Assembly (NCBI GenBank): GCA_963752915.1
Contig: CAVVZZ010000013.1
Coordinates: forward strand, 558,001 to 622,000
From: DATJPR01 sp963752915
GTDB lineage: Bacteria; Bacteroidota; Ignavibacteria; UBA10030; UBA6906
Reading direction: 5' to 3'
Length of the DNA: 64,000 nt
The notes below the pieces were generated by a model. That model was not told where the DNA came from and did not search any database. It saw nothing but the letters and a program-made list of their open reading frames with translations. Below, in pieces: positions 37,607-46,274 of this stretch. A program made the position numbers and the translations under genes. Position 1 is the stretch's first letter, and each line of letters opens with the position of its first letter.

Positions 37607-38374
37607 ATGGCGGATCCCAGCGGTTCGAACGACGGCGGAAAACTTGTTCTGCGTTCCGACGTTCTGGTGAAAAGGTACAAGAAACGAACGGTCGTGAATT
37701 CGGTCAGCGTTTCTGTCCGACAGGGTGAAGTCGTCGGTTTACTGGGGCCGAACGGAGCAGGCAAAACGACGACCTTCTATATGATCGTCGGGATGATCCG
37801 GCCCGATGAAGGACGGGTGTTCCTCGATTCGGAGGAGATCACGCATCTGGCGATGTACAAGCGTGCGCGCATGGGGATCGGGTATCTCCCGCAGGAAGCG
37901 TCGATCTTCAGAAAATTGACGGTTGCCGAGAACCTCCTGGCAGTCCTGCAGATGATGAAACTTTCCGACGCAGAACGGCAGGCACGATGCGATCGCCTTA
38001 TGGCGGATTTCAATATCGCGAATATCGCCAAGAGCAAAGGGTACATGCTCTCGGGCGGAGAACGGAGGCGGACGGAAATCGCGCGTGCGCTGGCGACCGA
38101 CCCGAAATTCATCCTTCTCGACGAGCCGTTCGCTGGGATTGACCCCATCGCCGTGGAAGAAATCATGAAAATCGTCGCCAATCTCAAGCAACGGGGGATC
38201 GGAGTGCTGGTGACAGATCACAACGTGCACGAGACCCTCTCCATTACCGACCGCGCGTACCTCCTCTTTGAAGGTGAGATCCTGAAAGCAGGGACCTCGG
38301 AAATGCTCGCGAACGACCCAGAAGCACGGAAGTTATATCTGGGAGAAAAATTCAAGCTCGACCGGTATCAATGA
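37607..38374 (+). CDS. lptB: LPS export ABC transporter ATP-binding protein LptB
   Basis: ATPase that powers lipopolysaccharide extraction from the inner membrane. It is 255 residues from the ATG at 37607; a TTG at 37565 would add 14. Walker A is GLLGPNGAGKTTTFYMIVG, the Q-loop lies in GIGYLPQEASIFRKLTV, the ABC signature is LSGGERRRTEIARAL, Walker B is FILLDEPFAGIDP and the H-loop VLVTDHNVHETL. The signature RRRTEIARAL is typical of LptB. The permeases LptF and LptG are not in the window. Confidence 0.96.
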   Translation: MADPSGSNDGGKLVLRSDVLVKRYKKRTVVNSVSVSVRQGEVVGLLGPNGAGKTTTFYMIVGMIRPDEGRVFLDSEEITHLAMYKRARMGIGYLPQEASIFRKLTVAENLLAVLQMMKLSDAERQARCDRLMADFNIANIAKSKGYMLSGGERRRTEIARALATDPKFILLDEPFAGIDPIAVEEIMKIVANLKQRGIGVLVTDHNVHETLSITDRAYLLFEGEILKAGTSEMLANDPEARKLYLGEKFKLDRYQ

Positions 38375-38459
38375 CGGGAACGAACATTTAGGACAGCGTG
38401 TTTAGTAGGTACTGAGTTCTTGTACCGTTGTGTCACATTGTCCTAAGAGGAGGGTTGAG

Positions 38460-38882
38460 ATGATGAAGTTACTCGGAGTCCTTGTTTTAGCGTTATTGGT
38501 GGCGTCGGGCGCATCCGCCTCGGGCGATAAGAAGACTGAGACGAAGGCGATGTCGTATAGCGGGTATGTCGTAGACCAAATGTGCGGAAGCGGGATGGCG
38601 AAGAAGGCTAACGCGATGGACAAAGCGGCCGCTCATACCAAGGATTGTGCCCTGTCGGCATCGTGTGCAGCGAGCGGATATGGACTTTTCATAAAGGGCA
38701 AATATCACCCGTTCGATTCAAAGGGTTCTGGACTTGCGAAAGCGATGCTGGAGAAATCCACGAAGGCGGATCATATGTACGCAGAAGTCACCGGAACAAT
38801 GAAGGGGAATACCCTGAATGTCACCGCGATCAAAGAGGCGGACGCTCCGGCTTCGACCCCAGCGCCGGCTCCTGCGAAGTAA
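38460..38882 (+). CDS. Small secreted protein of unknown function
   Basis: A 140-residue protein with a clean signal peptide (MMKLLGVLVLALLVASGASAS). The compact domain contains SYSGYVVDQMCGSGMAKK, a second cysteine cluster (TKDCALSASCAASGYGLF) and a beta-rich end (MYAEVTGTMKGNTLNVTAIKEA). The tail is alanine/proline-rich. A strong ribosome site (AGGAGGGTTGAG) precedes the ATG. I do not recognise the family with confidence, though similar small exported GYVVD..C proteins are common in environmental bacteria. It stands alone and ends at a terminator. Confidence 0.82.
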   Translation: MMKLLGVLVLALLVASGASASGDKKTETKAMSYSGYVVDQMCGSGMAKKANAMDKAAAHTKDCALSASCAASGYGLFIKGKYHPFDSKGSGLAKAMLEKSTKADHMYAEVTGTMKGNTLNVTAIKEADAPASTPAPAPAK

Positions 38883-38903
38883 AAGAAGCGTTGTTGAATT
38901 TGC

Positions 38904-38942
38904 AGGCTATCTGGGAAGACCAGGTAGCCTGTAGTATTTTCG
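38904..38942 (+). terminator. Terminator between convergent genes
   Basis: A 12-bp stem with one G-T pair (CAGGCTATCTGG / CCAGGTAGCCTG) and a five-base loop, followed by TAGTATTTT, lies between the secreted-protein gene (plus) and fmdB (minus). Confidence 0.75.
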
Positions 38943-38952
38943 GCCGGTCGAT

Positions 38953-39231
38953 CTACGCTTTCTTTGCGTCAGTCCCCGATTCCGTTGAAGGCTTCTTCTT
39001 GTCGGGCTTTTCCTCTTTCTTGCCGCTGTCAAATCCCTTCGACGAACTCTTTTTGTAGTCTGTCAAGTAGAAGCCGGTTCCTTTAAAGATCAGGCCTGAT
39101 CCTCCGCCGAGCACACGGGCAAGAGAATCCGTATTGCACTTCGGGCAATGCAGGAGCGGCGGCTCGGACATCGATTGAAGTTCTTCAAGGACATGACCGC
39201 AATTCTTGCATTGGTATTCATACGTTGGCAT
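38953..39231 (-). CDS. FmdB-family zinc ribbon protein
   Basis: A 92-residue protein. It begins MPTYEYQCKNCGHVLEELQ and has a second knuckle LHCPKCNTDSLARVLGGGSG, the standard FmdB/CxxC_CxxC_SSSS zinc ribbon. A lysine/glutamate-rich low-complexity tail (KKEEKPDKKKPSTESGTD) follows. It is probably a nucleic-acid or protein-binding regulator with no firm function. It is last in the hrcA-to-fmdB minus-strand run, 62 bases after aspC. Confidence 0.9.
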   Translation of the reverse strand: MPTYEYQCKNCGHVLEELQSMSEPPLLHCPKCNTDSLARVLGGGSGLIFKGTGFYLTDYKKSSSKGFDSGKKEEKPDKKKPSTESGTDAKKA

Positions 39232-39293
39232 AGCATCCTCTTTTCGCTGAGTTCCCCTCTGCTGAAATCCCGTCCCCGGGACTGTCCCGGGTC

Positions 39294-40499
39294 CTACCGC
39301 AATGCTTCAATTCCCTTTGTGATTCTCCGGATTCCTTCAAGCAAATCCTCCATGCTGCAGGCGAACGACATCCGGATGCATTCATCGTCTCCGAATGCCG
39401 ACCCGGGGACGAGGACCACATGCTCGCCGTCGAGAAGGTATTCGACGACGTCATACGAGCTGGAGAGGGCTCCGGATTTCCCCGTCCGTCCGAACAATTT
39501 TCGAACGCCGATAAAATAGAACATCGCCCCTTCCGGCTTCACCAATTCGAGGTCGGGTACGGTGTGCAACGCCTCCCAGACGGCGTCACGCCGACGCTGA
39601 AATTCCTTCGTCATCGCATGGACTCGCTCCTGGGGTCCGCGTAGCGCAGCGACTCCTGCTCGCTGCGAGAGGGAGTTTACGCTGGAGGTGACTTGTCCCT
39701 GAAGGCGAATTGCCGACTGGATGAGATCTTCCGGTCCACCCATGTACCCGATTCTCCAGCCCGTCATGGCATACGTCTTGGAGAAGCCGTTTACTGTCAC
39801 CGTCCGGTCTTGTGCCCCGGGGAGCGTGGCAATGCTGACGTGCTTCCGTCCGTCAAACAGCATCTCTTCGTAGATTTCATCGCTGATGAGGTAAAGGTCA
39901 TGAGCTGTAGCGATAGCGACAATCTCAGACAGCTCCTCGAGTGAATAGACGACGCCGGTAGGGTTGTTCGGTGAGTTCAGAAGGATTGCCTTGGTCCGGC
40001 GCGTCACTGCTTTCCGCAGCGCGCGGATATCAGGTCGGAATCCGCGCGAACGATGAGAGGGAACCGGGATCGGAATTCCTCCTGCCAGCTTGACAAGGGA
40101 AGGGTAGCTCACCCAGGAGGGGTAGGGGATCAGGACTTCATCGCCGTTGTCGCAAATGGCGAACAAGGCATTCGTGAGCGCCTGCTTCGCGCCCGTCGTC
40201 ACCATGACGTTCCGTTCGGTATACGACAGGCCGTTCACCCGCCGGAATTTTTCGGCGATGGCCTGGACGATCTCCGGAATGCCCTGGACGGACGTGTAGT
40301 GCGTGAAATTCTGGTCGAGCGCCTCTTTGGCGGCATCCTTAACGTGATCCGCAGTTGGGAAGTCCGGTTCACCTGCCGTCATGATCACGACATCCACGCC
40401 ATCCCGACGCAACTCAAGCGCGCGCGCCGTGAACGCCATCGTCTGTGATTCTTCGATCTCCGCGATCCGTCGCGAAAGACCCTTCGATTCCCCCATCAC
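39294..40499 (-). CDS. aspC: Pyridoxal-phosphate aminotransferase (aspartate aminotransferase type)
   Basis: A 401-residue class-I aminotransferase, probably aspartate:2-oxoglutarate (subgroup I-gamma). It shows VIMTAGEPDFPTADHVKDAA near residue 40, NSPNNPTGVVYS (substrate pocket), the PLP lysine in VNGFSKTYAMTGWRIGYMGG and the C-terminal arginine region DECIRMSFACS. MM at the start gives two adjacent ATGs. The 5' end overlaps the coaD stop by four bases. Exact amino-acid specificity is not settled by sequence. Confidence 0.9.
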   Translation of the reverse strand: MMGESKGLSRRIAEIEESQTMAFTARALELRRDGVDVVIMTAGEPDFPTADHVKDAAKEALDQNFTHYTSVQGIPEIVQAIAEKFRRVNGLSYTERNVMVTTGAKQALTNALFAICDNGDEVLIPYPSWVSYPSLVKLAGGIPIPVPSHRSRGFRPDIRALRKAVTRRTKAILLNSPNNPTGVVYSLEELSEIVAIATAHDLYLISDEIYEEMLFDGRKHVSIATLPGAQDRTVTVNGFSKTYAMTGWRIGYMGGPEDLIQSAIRLQGQVTSSVNSLSQRAGVAALRGPQERVHAMTKEFQRRRDAVWEALHTVPDLELVKPEGAMFYFIGVRKLFGRTGKSGALSSSYDVVEYLLDGEHVVLVPGSAFGDDECIRMSFACSMEDLLEGIRRITKGIEALR

Positions 40500-41011
40500 C
40501 CCTTCCCCACTTGTGAACGACGATGCAGTGCACGCACTTTGCTGACGAGACGTCGGCGGACGAGAGGAGGGACGAAGTCGGCGAGGTTGCCTCCCAGGCG
40601 TGCGACCTCCCGGACGATTGAGGAGTTCAGGTAGGTATACCGTTCGTCCGGCACCAGAAAGACGGTGTCAACGGCACGCTCGAGTTTTCTGTTTGTCAGG
40701 GCCATCTGAAATTCATATTCGAAATCCGACACCGCGCGCAGGCCTCGAATGAGCACCGTTGCCTGATGAGCCCGTGCATATTCGACGAGGAGGCCGTCGA
40801 ACGAATCCGTGCTTACCCCGCGGATGCCGCGAACGACAGCTGCAGCCATGGTCAGGCGTTCGTCCGCGGAGAAGAGCGGCTCTTTGCTTCCGTTCCTGGC
40901 CACAAGGACAATGACCCGGGGAAAAATCGCCGCCGCCCTGCGAATGACGTCAAGGTGACCGTACGTAATCGGATCAAAGGTCCCTGGATAGATCGCCGTT
41001 TGAGTTTTCAT
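40496..41011 (-). CDS. coaD: Phosphopantetheine adenylyltransferase
   Basis: Transfers AMP from ATP to 4'-phosphopantetheine, the penultimate step of coenzyme A synthesis. The 171-residue protein has the nucleotidyltransferase motif AIYPGTFDPITYGHLDVI at the N-terminus, LIRGLRAVSDFEYEFQMA and the ATP-binding YLNSSIVREVARLGG. The ATG at 41011 overlaps the rsmD stop, as in many genomes where rsmD-coaD are paired. Confidence 0.97.
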   Translation of the reverse strand: MKTQTAIYPGTFDPITYGHLDVIRRAAAIFPRVIVLVARNGSKEPLFSADERLTMAAAVVRGIRGVSTDSFDGLLVEYARAHQATVLIRGLRAVSDFEYEFQMALTNRKLERAVDTVFLVPDERYTYLNSSIVREVARLGGNLADFVPPLVRRRLVSKVRALHRRSQVGKG

Positions 41012-41565
41012 TGGTCCCCCGTTCGGGGCTGGAAAAACGTCACGCACGTTCGACCGAATTTTTTCTCCGGCCCCGCTGTATACAGGGCGGAGGTTTCAAA
41101 ATGCAGCATGGAAGCATGTTCGATGAGGAGGTACCCCCCGGCATTGACGATCCCGCGGGAGAACAGTTCCTGCGGAATGCGTTCCGTTTCCGCATACGCA
41201 TACGGAGGATCGGCGAAGGCCAGGGAACACCGGTCGGATGTCGTCCGGACGTACTGCATGGCATCCATCGAGAGGATCTCGACTGCATCGAGGCATCCGA
41301 GGGCGGTCGCGTTTTCTTCGAGGTGCCGGAGGGCATCCTGTTCGCGTTCGACAAAGACGACCCTCGATGCGCCGCGGCTCAAGGCTTCGAACCCGAGACT
41401 TCCGCTTCCCGCGAAGAGGTCCAGGACCGTGATTCCTTCGAATTCCATTCTGTTGACCAGCATATTGAACAACGTCTGTCGCACCCGCTCCGTCGCGGGT
41501 CGGACAGAAAGGTCGGGCACCGTGCTCAACCGCCGACCTTTGTACAATCCGGTGATGATCCGCAT
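41008..41565 (-). CDS. rsmD: 16S rRNA (guanine(966)-N(2))-methyltransferase
   Basis: A 185-residue SAM-dependent rRNA methyltransferase that modifies G966 in the 30S head. RPATERVRQTLFNML precedes the SAM-binding strand VLDLFAGSGSLGFEALSRGA. The catalytic motif is FADPPYAY. It follows the PilM-like gene by three bases and overlaps coaD. Confidence 0.95.
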   Translation of the reverse strand: MRIITGLYKGRRLSTVPDLSVRPATERVRQTLFNMLVNRMEFEGITVLDLFAGSGSLGFEALSRGASRVVFVEREQDALRHLEENATALGCLDAVEILSMDAMQYVRTTSDRCSLAFADPPYAYAETERIPQELFSRGIVNAGGYLLIEHASMLHFETSALYTAGPEKKFGRTCVTFFQPRTGDQ

Positions 41566-41568
41566 GCA

Positions 41569-42471
41569 TCAATCTCGTCGAAGGGCGACGCCGATTGCTG
41601 GTGCGAACCGGTAGGGGGGAGAGTCGACCGATTCCGGCAATTGCACCGTCTCGGCCACGCCGACGTGGCGGAGGGGGTTCAACGCTTCGACGACAATTGC
41701 CGATGCCTGCCGGAGCTGGACGAGGAGACCGTTGTCGAGCGCAGGTCCGTACGCTATGATGGAGGCGAGCCCCGGAGTCTCCCGTGAGAGCGTGCCGAGG
41801 TGCTGGATGGAATCCTTCCTGGAAAGAAGTTGGTGATAACGATACGATTCGAGCGCGCCGTTACGCAAGAGACTGACATCAAGGCGGAGATCCTTGATAC
41901 CGACCAGCGCCACATAGCGTGAGTAGGTATCCGGGTAGTTCAGTTTCAGCGCGAGCTCACTGCTGAAGTGGTCCACGTCCACCAGGTGCAGGACGAAGCC
42001 TTCTTTTTCGAGCGCTTTTCGGACCGCGCGTGTGAGGTCCCGGCGGATCGCGACAACGAGCAGATCATCGTACTTCTGCGCTCCCGGGTTTGCGATCACG
42101 TGCATGTCGGTGACGAATTGATCGAGTCGTGTGCCGGGGAAATACTGTCCGAGCTCCCAGGCAACGCGATCGGCCAGGGCTGATTCCGGGGAGCGGGGCT
42201 CCGTCGGGATCGCGGCGAGAAAAAGAAAGGCCGCGTCAAAGGTCACGGCGACATTGCGGATCGGTGTGTGGATATCCCGGACAAAGGACGCAAGCGTGGC
42301 CGCAAGTGCGACGCTTGGCGCCTCCGGGTCCGCGTGGTCATGGAGTCCCGCGGGGAATTGGGCCGCCATCTCTCCAAGCAGGAGAAGGCGACTGTCGCGC
42401 GCGCCGCGTTCCAACGCGACGGCACGGATCTGTTGCGGGCAGATGTGAACGCCAAGAATGTGGTCGGCCAT
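41569..42471 (-). CDS. PilM-like actin-fold protein
   Basis: A 300-residue cytoplasmic protein with an actin-like ATPase pattern resembling type IV pilus protein PilM: an opening beta-hairpin (ILGVHICPQQIRAVALERG), a mid-region conserved surface (DLLVVAIRRDLTRAVRKALEKEG, then LHLVDVDHFSS) and the closing YRFAPAIGVALRRD, which matches the typical PilM C-terminus. No pilN, pilO or pilQ follows, but the competence gene comEA is 66 bases upstream. Assignment is by motif and could be another FtsA-like protein. Confidence 0.62.
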   Translation of the reverse strand: MADHILGVHICPQQIRAVALERGARDSRLLLLGEMAAQFPAGLHDHADPEAPSVALAATLASFVRDIHTPIRNVAVTFDAAFLFLAAIPTEPRSPESALADRVAWELGQYFPGTRLDQFVTDMHVIANPGAQKYDDLLVVAIRRDLTRAVRKALEKEGFVLHLVDVDHFSSELALKLNYPDTYSRYVALVGIKDLRLDVSLLRNGALESYRYHQLLSRKDSIQHLGTLSRETPGLASIIAYGPALDNGLLVQLRQASAIVVEALNPLRHVGVAETVQLPESVDSPPYRFAPAIGVALRRD

Positions 42472-42537
42472 AGGATCCTGGAATTACCAACGCGGTAATA
42501 TCCGAATTTGTCCGCATGATATCAAGAGAGATCCCGT

Positions 42538-43002
42538 CTACCGAATCCGGGCATACGGGCGAAGCTTTTCAAGCTTCTTCGGCCCGATACCTTTGACGTT
42601 GGAAAGGTCTTCGACCGAGGCGAATCTCCCATTTTGCTGGCGGTATTGAACGATCCGCTCGGCAATCGCAGGACCGATGCCGGGAAGTTTGGTGAGTTCT
42701 TCCGCGGACGCACTGTTGATATTGATACCCTCCTTCGCAGGGAGCGACTTTGTCTTCGCTCGCGACCCGCCGCCGGGTCCGTCGGATGCTTTGCCCGCCA
42801 GCTCGGCGGCAGCCCTCGAAAGGGCCACGTATTCACTGTCGGATTGCGAGTAATCGAAGAGGGGGATCCGGGATCCTGCGGAGGCGGGCACAAGCATCCT
42901 GAGACCCGTCCCGACGCAGAGCGTGCTTGAAAGAAAAAGGATAACGATCAGTTCGTTTCTGGTGAACCCGATCCTGTGGCGTAAGGTCTGGAGAAGAGAC
43001 AT
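42538..43002 (-). CDS. ComEA-family helix-hairpin-helix DNA-binding protein
   Basis: A 154-residue protein with an N-terminal membrane anchor (IVILFLSSTLCVGTGLRML, about 19-37). A variable linker is followed by two helix-hairpin-helix motifs at about 95-150: INSASAEELTKLPGIGPAIAERI and VEDLSNVKGIGPKKLEKLRPY. The arrangement is that of ComEA, the DNA receptor of natural transformation, although small HhH proteins of this type are also common without known competence. It lies 66 bases downstream of dnaJ. Confidence 0.85.
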   Translation of the reverse strand: MSLLQTLRHRIGFTRNELIVILFLSSTLCVGTGLRMLVPASAGSRIPLFDYSQSDSEYVALSRAAAELAGKASDGPGGGSRAKTKSLPAKEGININSASAEELTKLPGIGPAIAERIVQYRQQNGRFASVEDLSNVKGIGPKKLEKLRPYARIR

Positions 43003-43068
43003 GGCGCGCCTTCTTTCTGTTTCTGGAGGTGCGCGGGAGGGGTGGTGGAAAACACGGCGACACTATGA

Positions 43069-44223
43069 TCAGTTAAAGGCGTTCTTCATCCGTTTGAAGA
43101 AGCTTTTCTCCGAATGAGCAGAGCGATCGCCATCCTTGGGATGCATGTTTTCACTGGAGGCAAGTTGCTTCAGAAGCGCCCTCTCCTGCGAATTCAGCGT
43201 CTTCGGGACCCATACGTTGACCCGGACAAGCTGATCGCCGCGGCCGTAGTTATTCAGATGGGGTATGCCTTTGTCGCGCATCCGGAGGACGCTCCCGGAT
43301 TGTGTCCCGGGGTCGATCTTGAGCTTCGCCTTGCCGGTCAATGTCGGGACATCGACCTCTCCTCCCAGTGCTGCATCCGAAAAGCTCACGAGCAGGTCGA
43401 GGACGACGTCGTCGTTCTCGCGGGTAAAGACGTCGTGGGATTGTTCCTCAATGACCACAATCAGGTCTCCCGGCGGACCGTTGCGCGGCCCTACATTCCC
43501 TTCTCCGCGGAGCGGGAGATAGTTTCCTTCGCTTACGCCGGCCGGAATGGTCACCTTGACGGTCGATTCCCCTTGAACCCTGCCGTCTCCTTTGCAGGTC
43601 AGGCATGGCTCCTTGATCACGCGGCCCTCGCCGGAGCAATTCTGGCACATCGCGATGTTGACCATCTGGCCGAGGATAGTCCTCGTGACCTGACGGATCT
43701 CACCGCTGCCTTTGCAGACGGGACACGTGATTGTGGCGCCGCCTCCCTTGGCGCCGGTCCCCTGACAATCCGGGCAGGGTTTCCACTTCCGGATCTTCAG
43801 CCGTTTCTCCGCCCCGGTCGCGATTTCTTCGAGCGTCAGTTTCAGGCGAATTTTGAGATCGGAGCCCTGCGCCGGTCCGCTTCTTCCCCGGGATCGGGCA
43901 CCGCCGAACATCTCTTCGAAGAACGACCCGCCAAAGACGTCGCCGAACGCGCTGAAGATATCGTTCATGTTGCCGAAGTCGTGGAAGTCCGCACCGCGGC
44001 GCATCCCTTCGTGACCGAACTGGTCGTAGCGCTGGCGTTTCGCGGGATCGGAAAGGACTTCGTACGCTTCCGCTGCTTCCTTGAACTGTTCTTCGGCTTC
44101 CGCGTTGTCCGGGTTTCTGTCGGGGTGGAACTGGAGAGCGAGTTTCCGGTATGCCTTCTTGATCTCCTCAACACTCGACGACTTGGCTACGCCGAGAATC
44201 TCGTAATAATCACGCTTGCTCAT
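43069..44223 (-). CDS. dnaJ: Chaperone protein DnaJ
   Basis: Type I Hsp40 co-chaperone of DnaK, 384 residues. The J domain (1-70) has the HPD motif in LQFHPDRN. A Gly/Phe-rich region covers 75-120. Four CxxCxGxG zinc repeats (CPDCQGTG, CPVCKGSG, CQNCSGEG, CLTCKGDG) cover about 150-210, followed by the C-terminal substrate-binding domains. The start overlaps the grpE 3' end by 14 bases. DnaK itself is not in the window. Confidence 0.97.
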   Translation of the reverse strand: MSKRDYYEILGVAKSSSVEEIKKAYRKLALQFHPDRNPDNAEAEEQFKEAAEAYEVLSDPAKRQRYDQFGHEGMRRGADFHDFGNMNDIFSAFGDVFGGSFFEEMFGGARSRGRSGPAQGSDLKIRLKLTLEEIATGAEKRLKIRKWKPCPDCQGTGAKGGGATITCPVCKGSGEIRQVTRTILGQMVNIAMCQNCSGEGRVIKEPCLTCKGDGRVQGESTVKVTIPAGVSEGNYLPLRGEGNVGPRNGPPGDLIVVIEEQSHDVFTRENDDVVLDLLVSFSDAALGGEVDVPTLTGKAKLKIDPGTQSGSVLRMRDKGIPHLNNYGRGDQLVRVNVWVPKTLNSQERALLKQLASSENMHPKDGDRSAHSEKSFFKRMKNAFN

Positions 44224-44803
44224 CGGCCTCCCCGTTCGACTGTGCGCCCGACACGATCACCTTTGCATGGCGCAGGACCTTGTCGTTCAGCCGGTATCCT
44301 TTCTCCACCTCTTCCACCACAACATGGTCCGGAACGTCTTTCCGGGGAACCTGGAGGAGCGCGTCATGCTCCTCGACATTGAACGGCTTTCCCAACGCCT
44401 CGATCGGCTCGACGCCCTGCGCCTTCAGGACCTGGAGAACTTTGGAGAGGATGAGCTCCACTCCCTGGTAGAACCCTTCATACCCCTGGGCGTCTTTCCC
44501 GCCCTTCAGTGATCGGGTCAGGTCATCGACGACGGGAAGGATTGAGAGGAGAATTCGTTCATTCGCCAATCGCTGGAAATTCTGCCAATCCGCATCATTC
44601 CGTCGTTTGAAGTTTTCAAACTCAGCTGCCTTCCGAAGGAGCTGATCTTTCAATCGGTCGTTCTCTGCCTTTGCTTCCTGAAGTTCTTTCCCGAAGTCAC
44701 GCTGGCCCGGTGTGGTTCCATCCGTCTCTTCGGGGACAGGCGTTGAAACTGAAATAGGATTCTCTGCTCTCATACGATCTTTTTGCGGCCCTTCTTCCAT
44801 CAT
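44210..44803 (-). CDS. grpE: Nucleotide exchange factor GrpE
   Basis: Accelerates ADP release from DnaK. The 197-residue protein has a disordered N-terminus, a long coiled coil (about 35-95) and the conserved beta-wing region NVEEHDALLQVPRKDVPDHVVVEEVEKGYRLNDKVLRHAKVIV. The ATG at 44803 overlaps the hrcA stop; ATG at 44773 is an alternative. Confidence 0.95.
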   Translation of the reverse strand: MMEEGPQKDRMRAENPISVSTPVPEETDGTTPGQRDFGKELQEAKAENDRLKDQLLRKAAEFENFKRRNDADWQNFQRLANERILLSILPVVDDLTRSLKGGKDAQGYEGFYQGVELILSKVLQVLKAQGVEPIEALGKPFNVEEHDALLQVPRKDVPDHVVVEEVEKGYRLNDKVLRHAKVIVSGAQSNGEADEQA

Positions 44804-45846
44804 GATTGGTGTACGTTATTGAACATGTCCGAAATCGATTTTGCAACGTAGTCTACGAGGGGGATGACCCGGTAGTAGGGCATCCTGCGCGGGCCGATGA
44901 CACCGACGGTTCCCATCGCGGTGCCGACCTCGTAGGTCGTGGCGATGACGCTGTACTGTCGGAGCTTCTCATCCTCATTTTCTCCGCCGATCGTCACCTG
45001 GACCGCCCCCTGCGGTCTGTCGTTGCGTTCCAGGATGTGAATGATGATGTCCTCATCGTTGATGAGCTCGATCACGCTGCGGAAGTCCTCCGGGTTGACA
45101 AACTCCGGTTGTTCGACAATGTCCCGTGCCCCTGCGATGTGCACTTTCTCGTTTTTCGGCGGGAGAAACAACTTGTCGACCGAATCGATGAACAGACGGA
45201 TAAGGCCGGTTTCGTCGTGCTGGACTTCGCGCATGCGTTCAGCGAACGTGTTCCGGATCTCCTGCAGGGACAGGCCGGCGAGGCGTTCGTTGATCGTTCT
45301 GCTCAGGTCGTCCAATTTCTCGCGCGGGATTTCACTTGCGACTTCCATCATGATCGTCCGGATCAGCCCGGAGGTGATCGATATGATCACCATGATGCGA
45401 TTTCCCAGAATCGGAACGAGCTCCAGCTTGTCGAACGTCCCGCTGGTCAGACTGGGTGGGGTGATGATGCAGAGCTGGCGTGAGATGCGTCCGAGGACCT
45501 TCGTCACTTCCCGGAGCACCTGGTCGTGGTCATCGTTGGACTCCAGGTTTTCCCGGATGCTTTTCTGTTCCTTGCGGGACAGCTTCTCGAGTTCCATCAG
45601 ACTGTCGAGGTAGAACCGGTAGCCCTTGTCGGTCGGGATACGCCCGGCGGAGGTATGCGGGTGATCAATATAGCCGAGCGTTTCGAGATCGGACATGACA
45701 TTCCGGATCGAGGCAGAGCTGAGGCTCAGCTCCGTTTGATGGCGCTTCGAGATATAGCGTGACCCGATCGGCTACGCGGTTTCAATGAAATCGCGTACGA
45801 CATACCGCAGAACGGTCCGCTCGCGTTCAGTAAGTTCCCCTGCCAT
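44800..45846 (-). pseudogene. hrcA: Heat-inducible transcription repressor HrcA, in-frame TAG at codon 25
   Basis: Negative regulator of heat-shock operons. From the ATG at 45846 the frame reads MAGELTERERTVLRYVVRDF and then IETA, followed by TAG (45772-45774). It continues in the same frame as PIGSRYISKRHQTELSLSS and the rest of HrcA to 44800 (348 codons, normal length). The stop falls between the two helices of the N-terminal winged-helix domain. A restart at ATG 45696 would give 298 residues lacking most of the DNA-binding domain. It is either a true nonsense mutation or a single-base error (GAG, CAG or AAG to TAG). No CIRCE operator is visible upstream. Confidence 0.9.
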
Positions 45847-45877
45847 GCTGCACCCTGGGTAGACCAACCAATGTACG

Positions 45878-45909
45878 CAAAAAATACGTATTTCGCGTGC
45901 GTGTGTCAA
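45878..45909 (-). promoter_or_regulatory. Promoter of the hrcA-grpE-dnaJ operon
   Basis: On the minus strand TTGAC, an 18-base spacer and TATTTTTTG lie about 32-63 bases before the hrcA ATG. This is one of the best matches in the window to the TTG...TAnnTTTG form. It contains no CIRCE-type inverted repeat. Confidence 0.62.
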
Positions 45910-45965
45910 GAATCCCCACAAAGGCCTGCCCTGTGGCGAGTTCCTGCTGGAAGCTACGAAGATAG

Positions 45966-45997
45966 TTGATTTCAACGGCCAGAAGACGTATATTCTG
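45966..45997 (+). promoter_or_regulatory. Promoter of tRNA-Ala
   Basis: TTGAT (45966-45970), an 18-base spacer and TATATTCTG (45989-45997) end 31 bases before the tRNA. It diverges from the hrcA promoter 57 bases away. Confidence 0.58.
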
Positions 45998-46028
45998 ACT
46001 ATGTTCCGTTGTTTGATGATGGGGAGAT

Positions 46029-46101
46029 GGGGCTGTAGCTCAGCTGGGAGAGCGCCTCGTTCGCAACGAGGAGGTCGTCGGTTCGAACCCGATCAGCTCC
46101 A
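46029..46101 (+). tRNA. tRNA-Ala (anticodon CGC)
   Basis: A 73-nt cloverleaf. The acceptor GGGGCTG pairs with CAGCTCC (one G-T), followed by discriminator A. The D arm is GCTCAGCTGGGAGAGC. The anticodon stem is CCTCG/CGAGG with loop TTCGCAA (anticodon CGC, reading GCG alanine codons). The T loop is TTCGAAC. The 3' CCA is not fully encoded (A then CGG). Confidence 0.96.
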
Positions 46102-46164
46102 CGGATCCGCCGTCATCAGCGACCGGAGGTCGGTTTGTCGAGCGTCCATGTCCAGTCTGAGTAT

Positions 46165-46266
46165 AGAGGTCAAGTCCTGCGCAACTGTAAGTAACTCAAC
46201 CCCGCCAGGTCCGGAAGGAAGCAACGGTCGGTTAACCAAGGTGTGACGCAGGGAAGCTTGACCTCT
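46165..46266 (+). ncRNA. ffs: Small bacterial signal recognition particle RNA (4.5S-type)
   Basis: About 102 nt. The ends AGAGGTCAAG and CTTGACCTCT pair perfectly. The centre carries the SRP signature GCCAGGTCCGGAAGGAAGCA (the Ffh-binding GGAAG region), followed by complementary strands closing the hairpin. It partners Ffh in co-translational targeting. The terminal stem runs into TTTATTTTT, so the RNA probably ends in its own terminator. It lies 63 bases after the tRNA and may share its transcript. Confidence 0.95.
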
Positions 46267-46274
46267 TTATTTTT

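Noticed and set aside
45772..45774. TAG recoding (pyrrolysine-like) in hrcA
   Set aside because: I noticed no other internal TAG in a recognisable gene of the window, and no recoding machinery is visible; nonsense mutation or base error is simpler.
45847..45965. CIRCE operator upstream of hrcA
   Set aside because: I looked for TTAGCACTC-N9-GAGTGCTAA or a close form on both strands and saw none.
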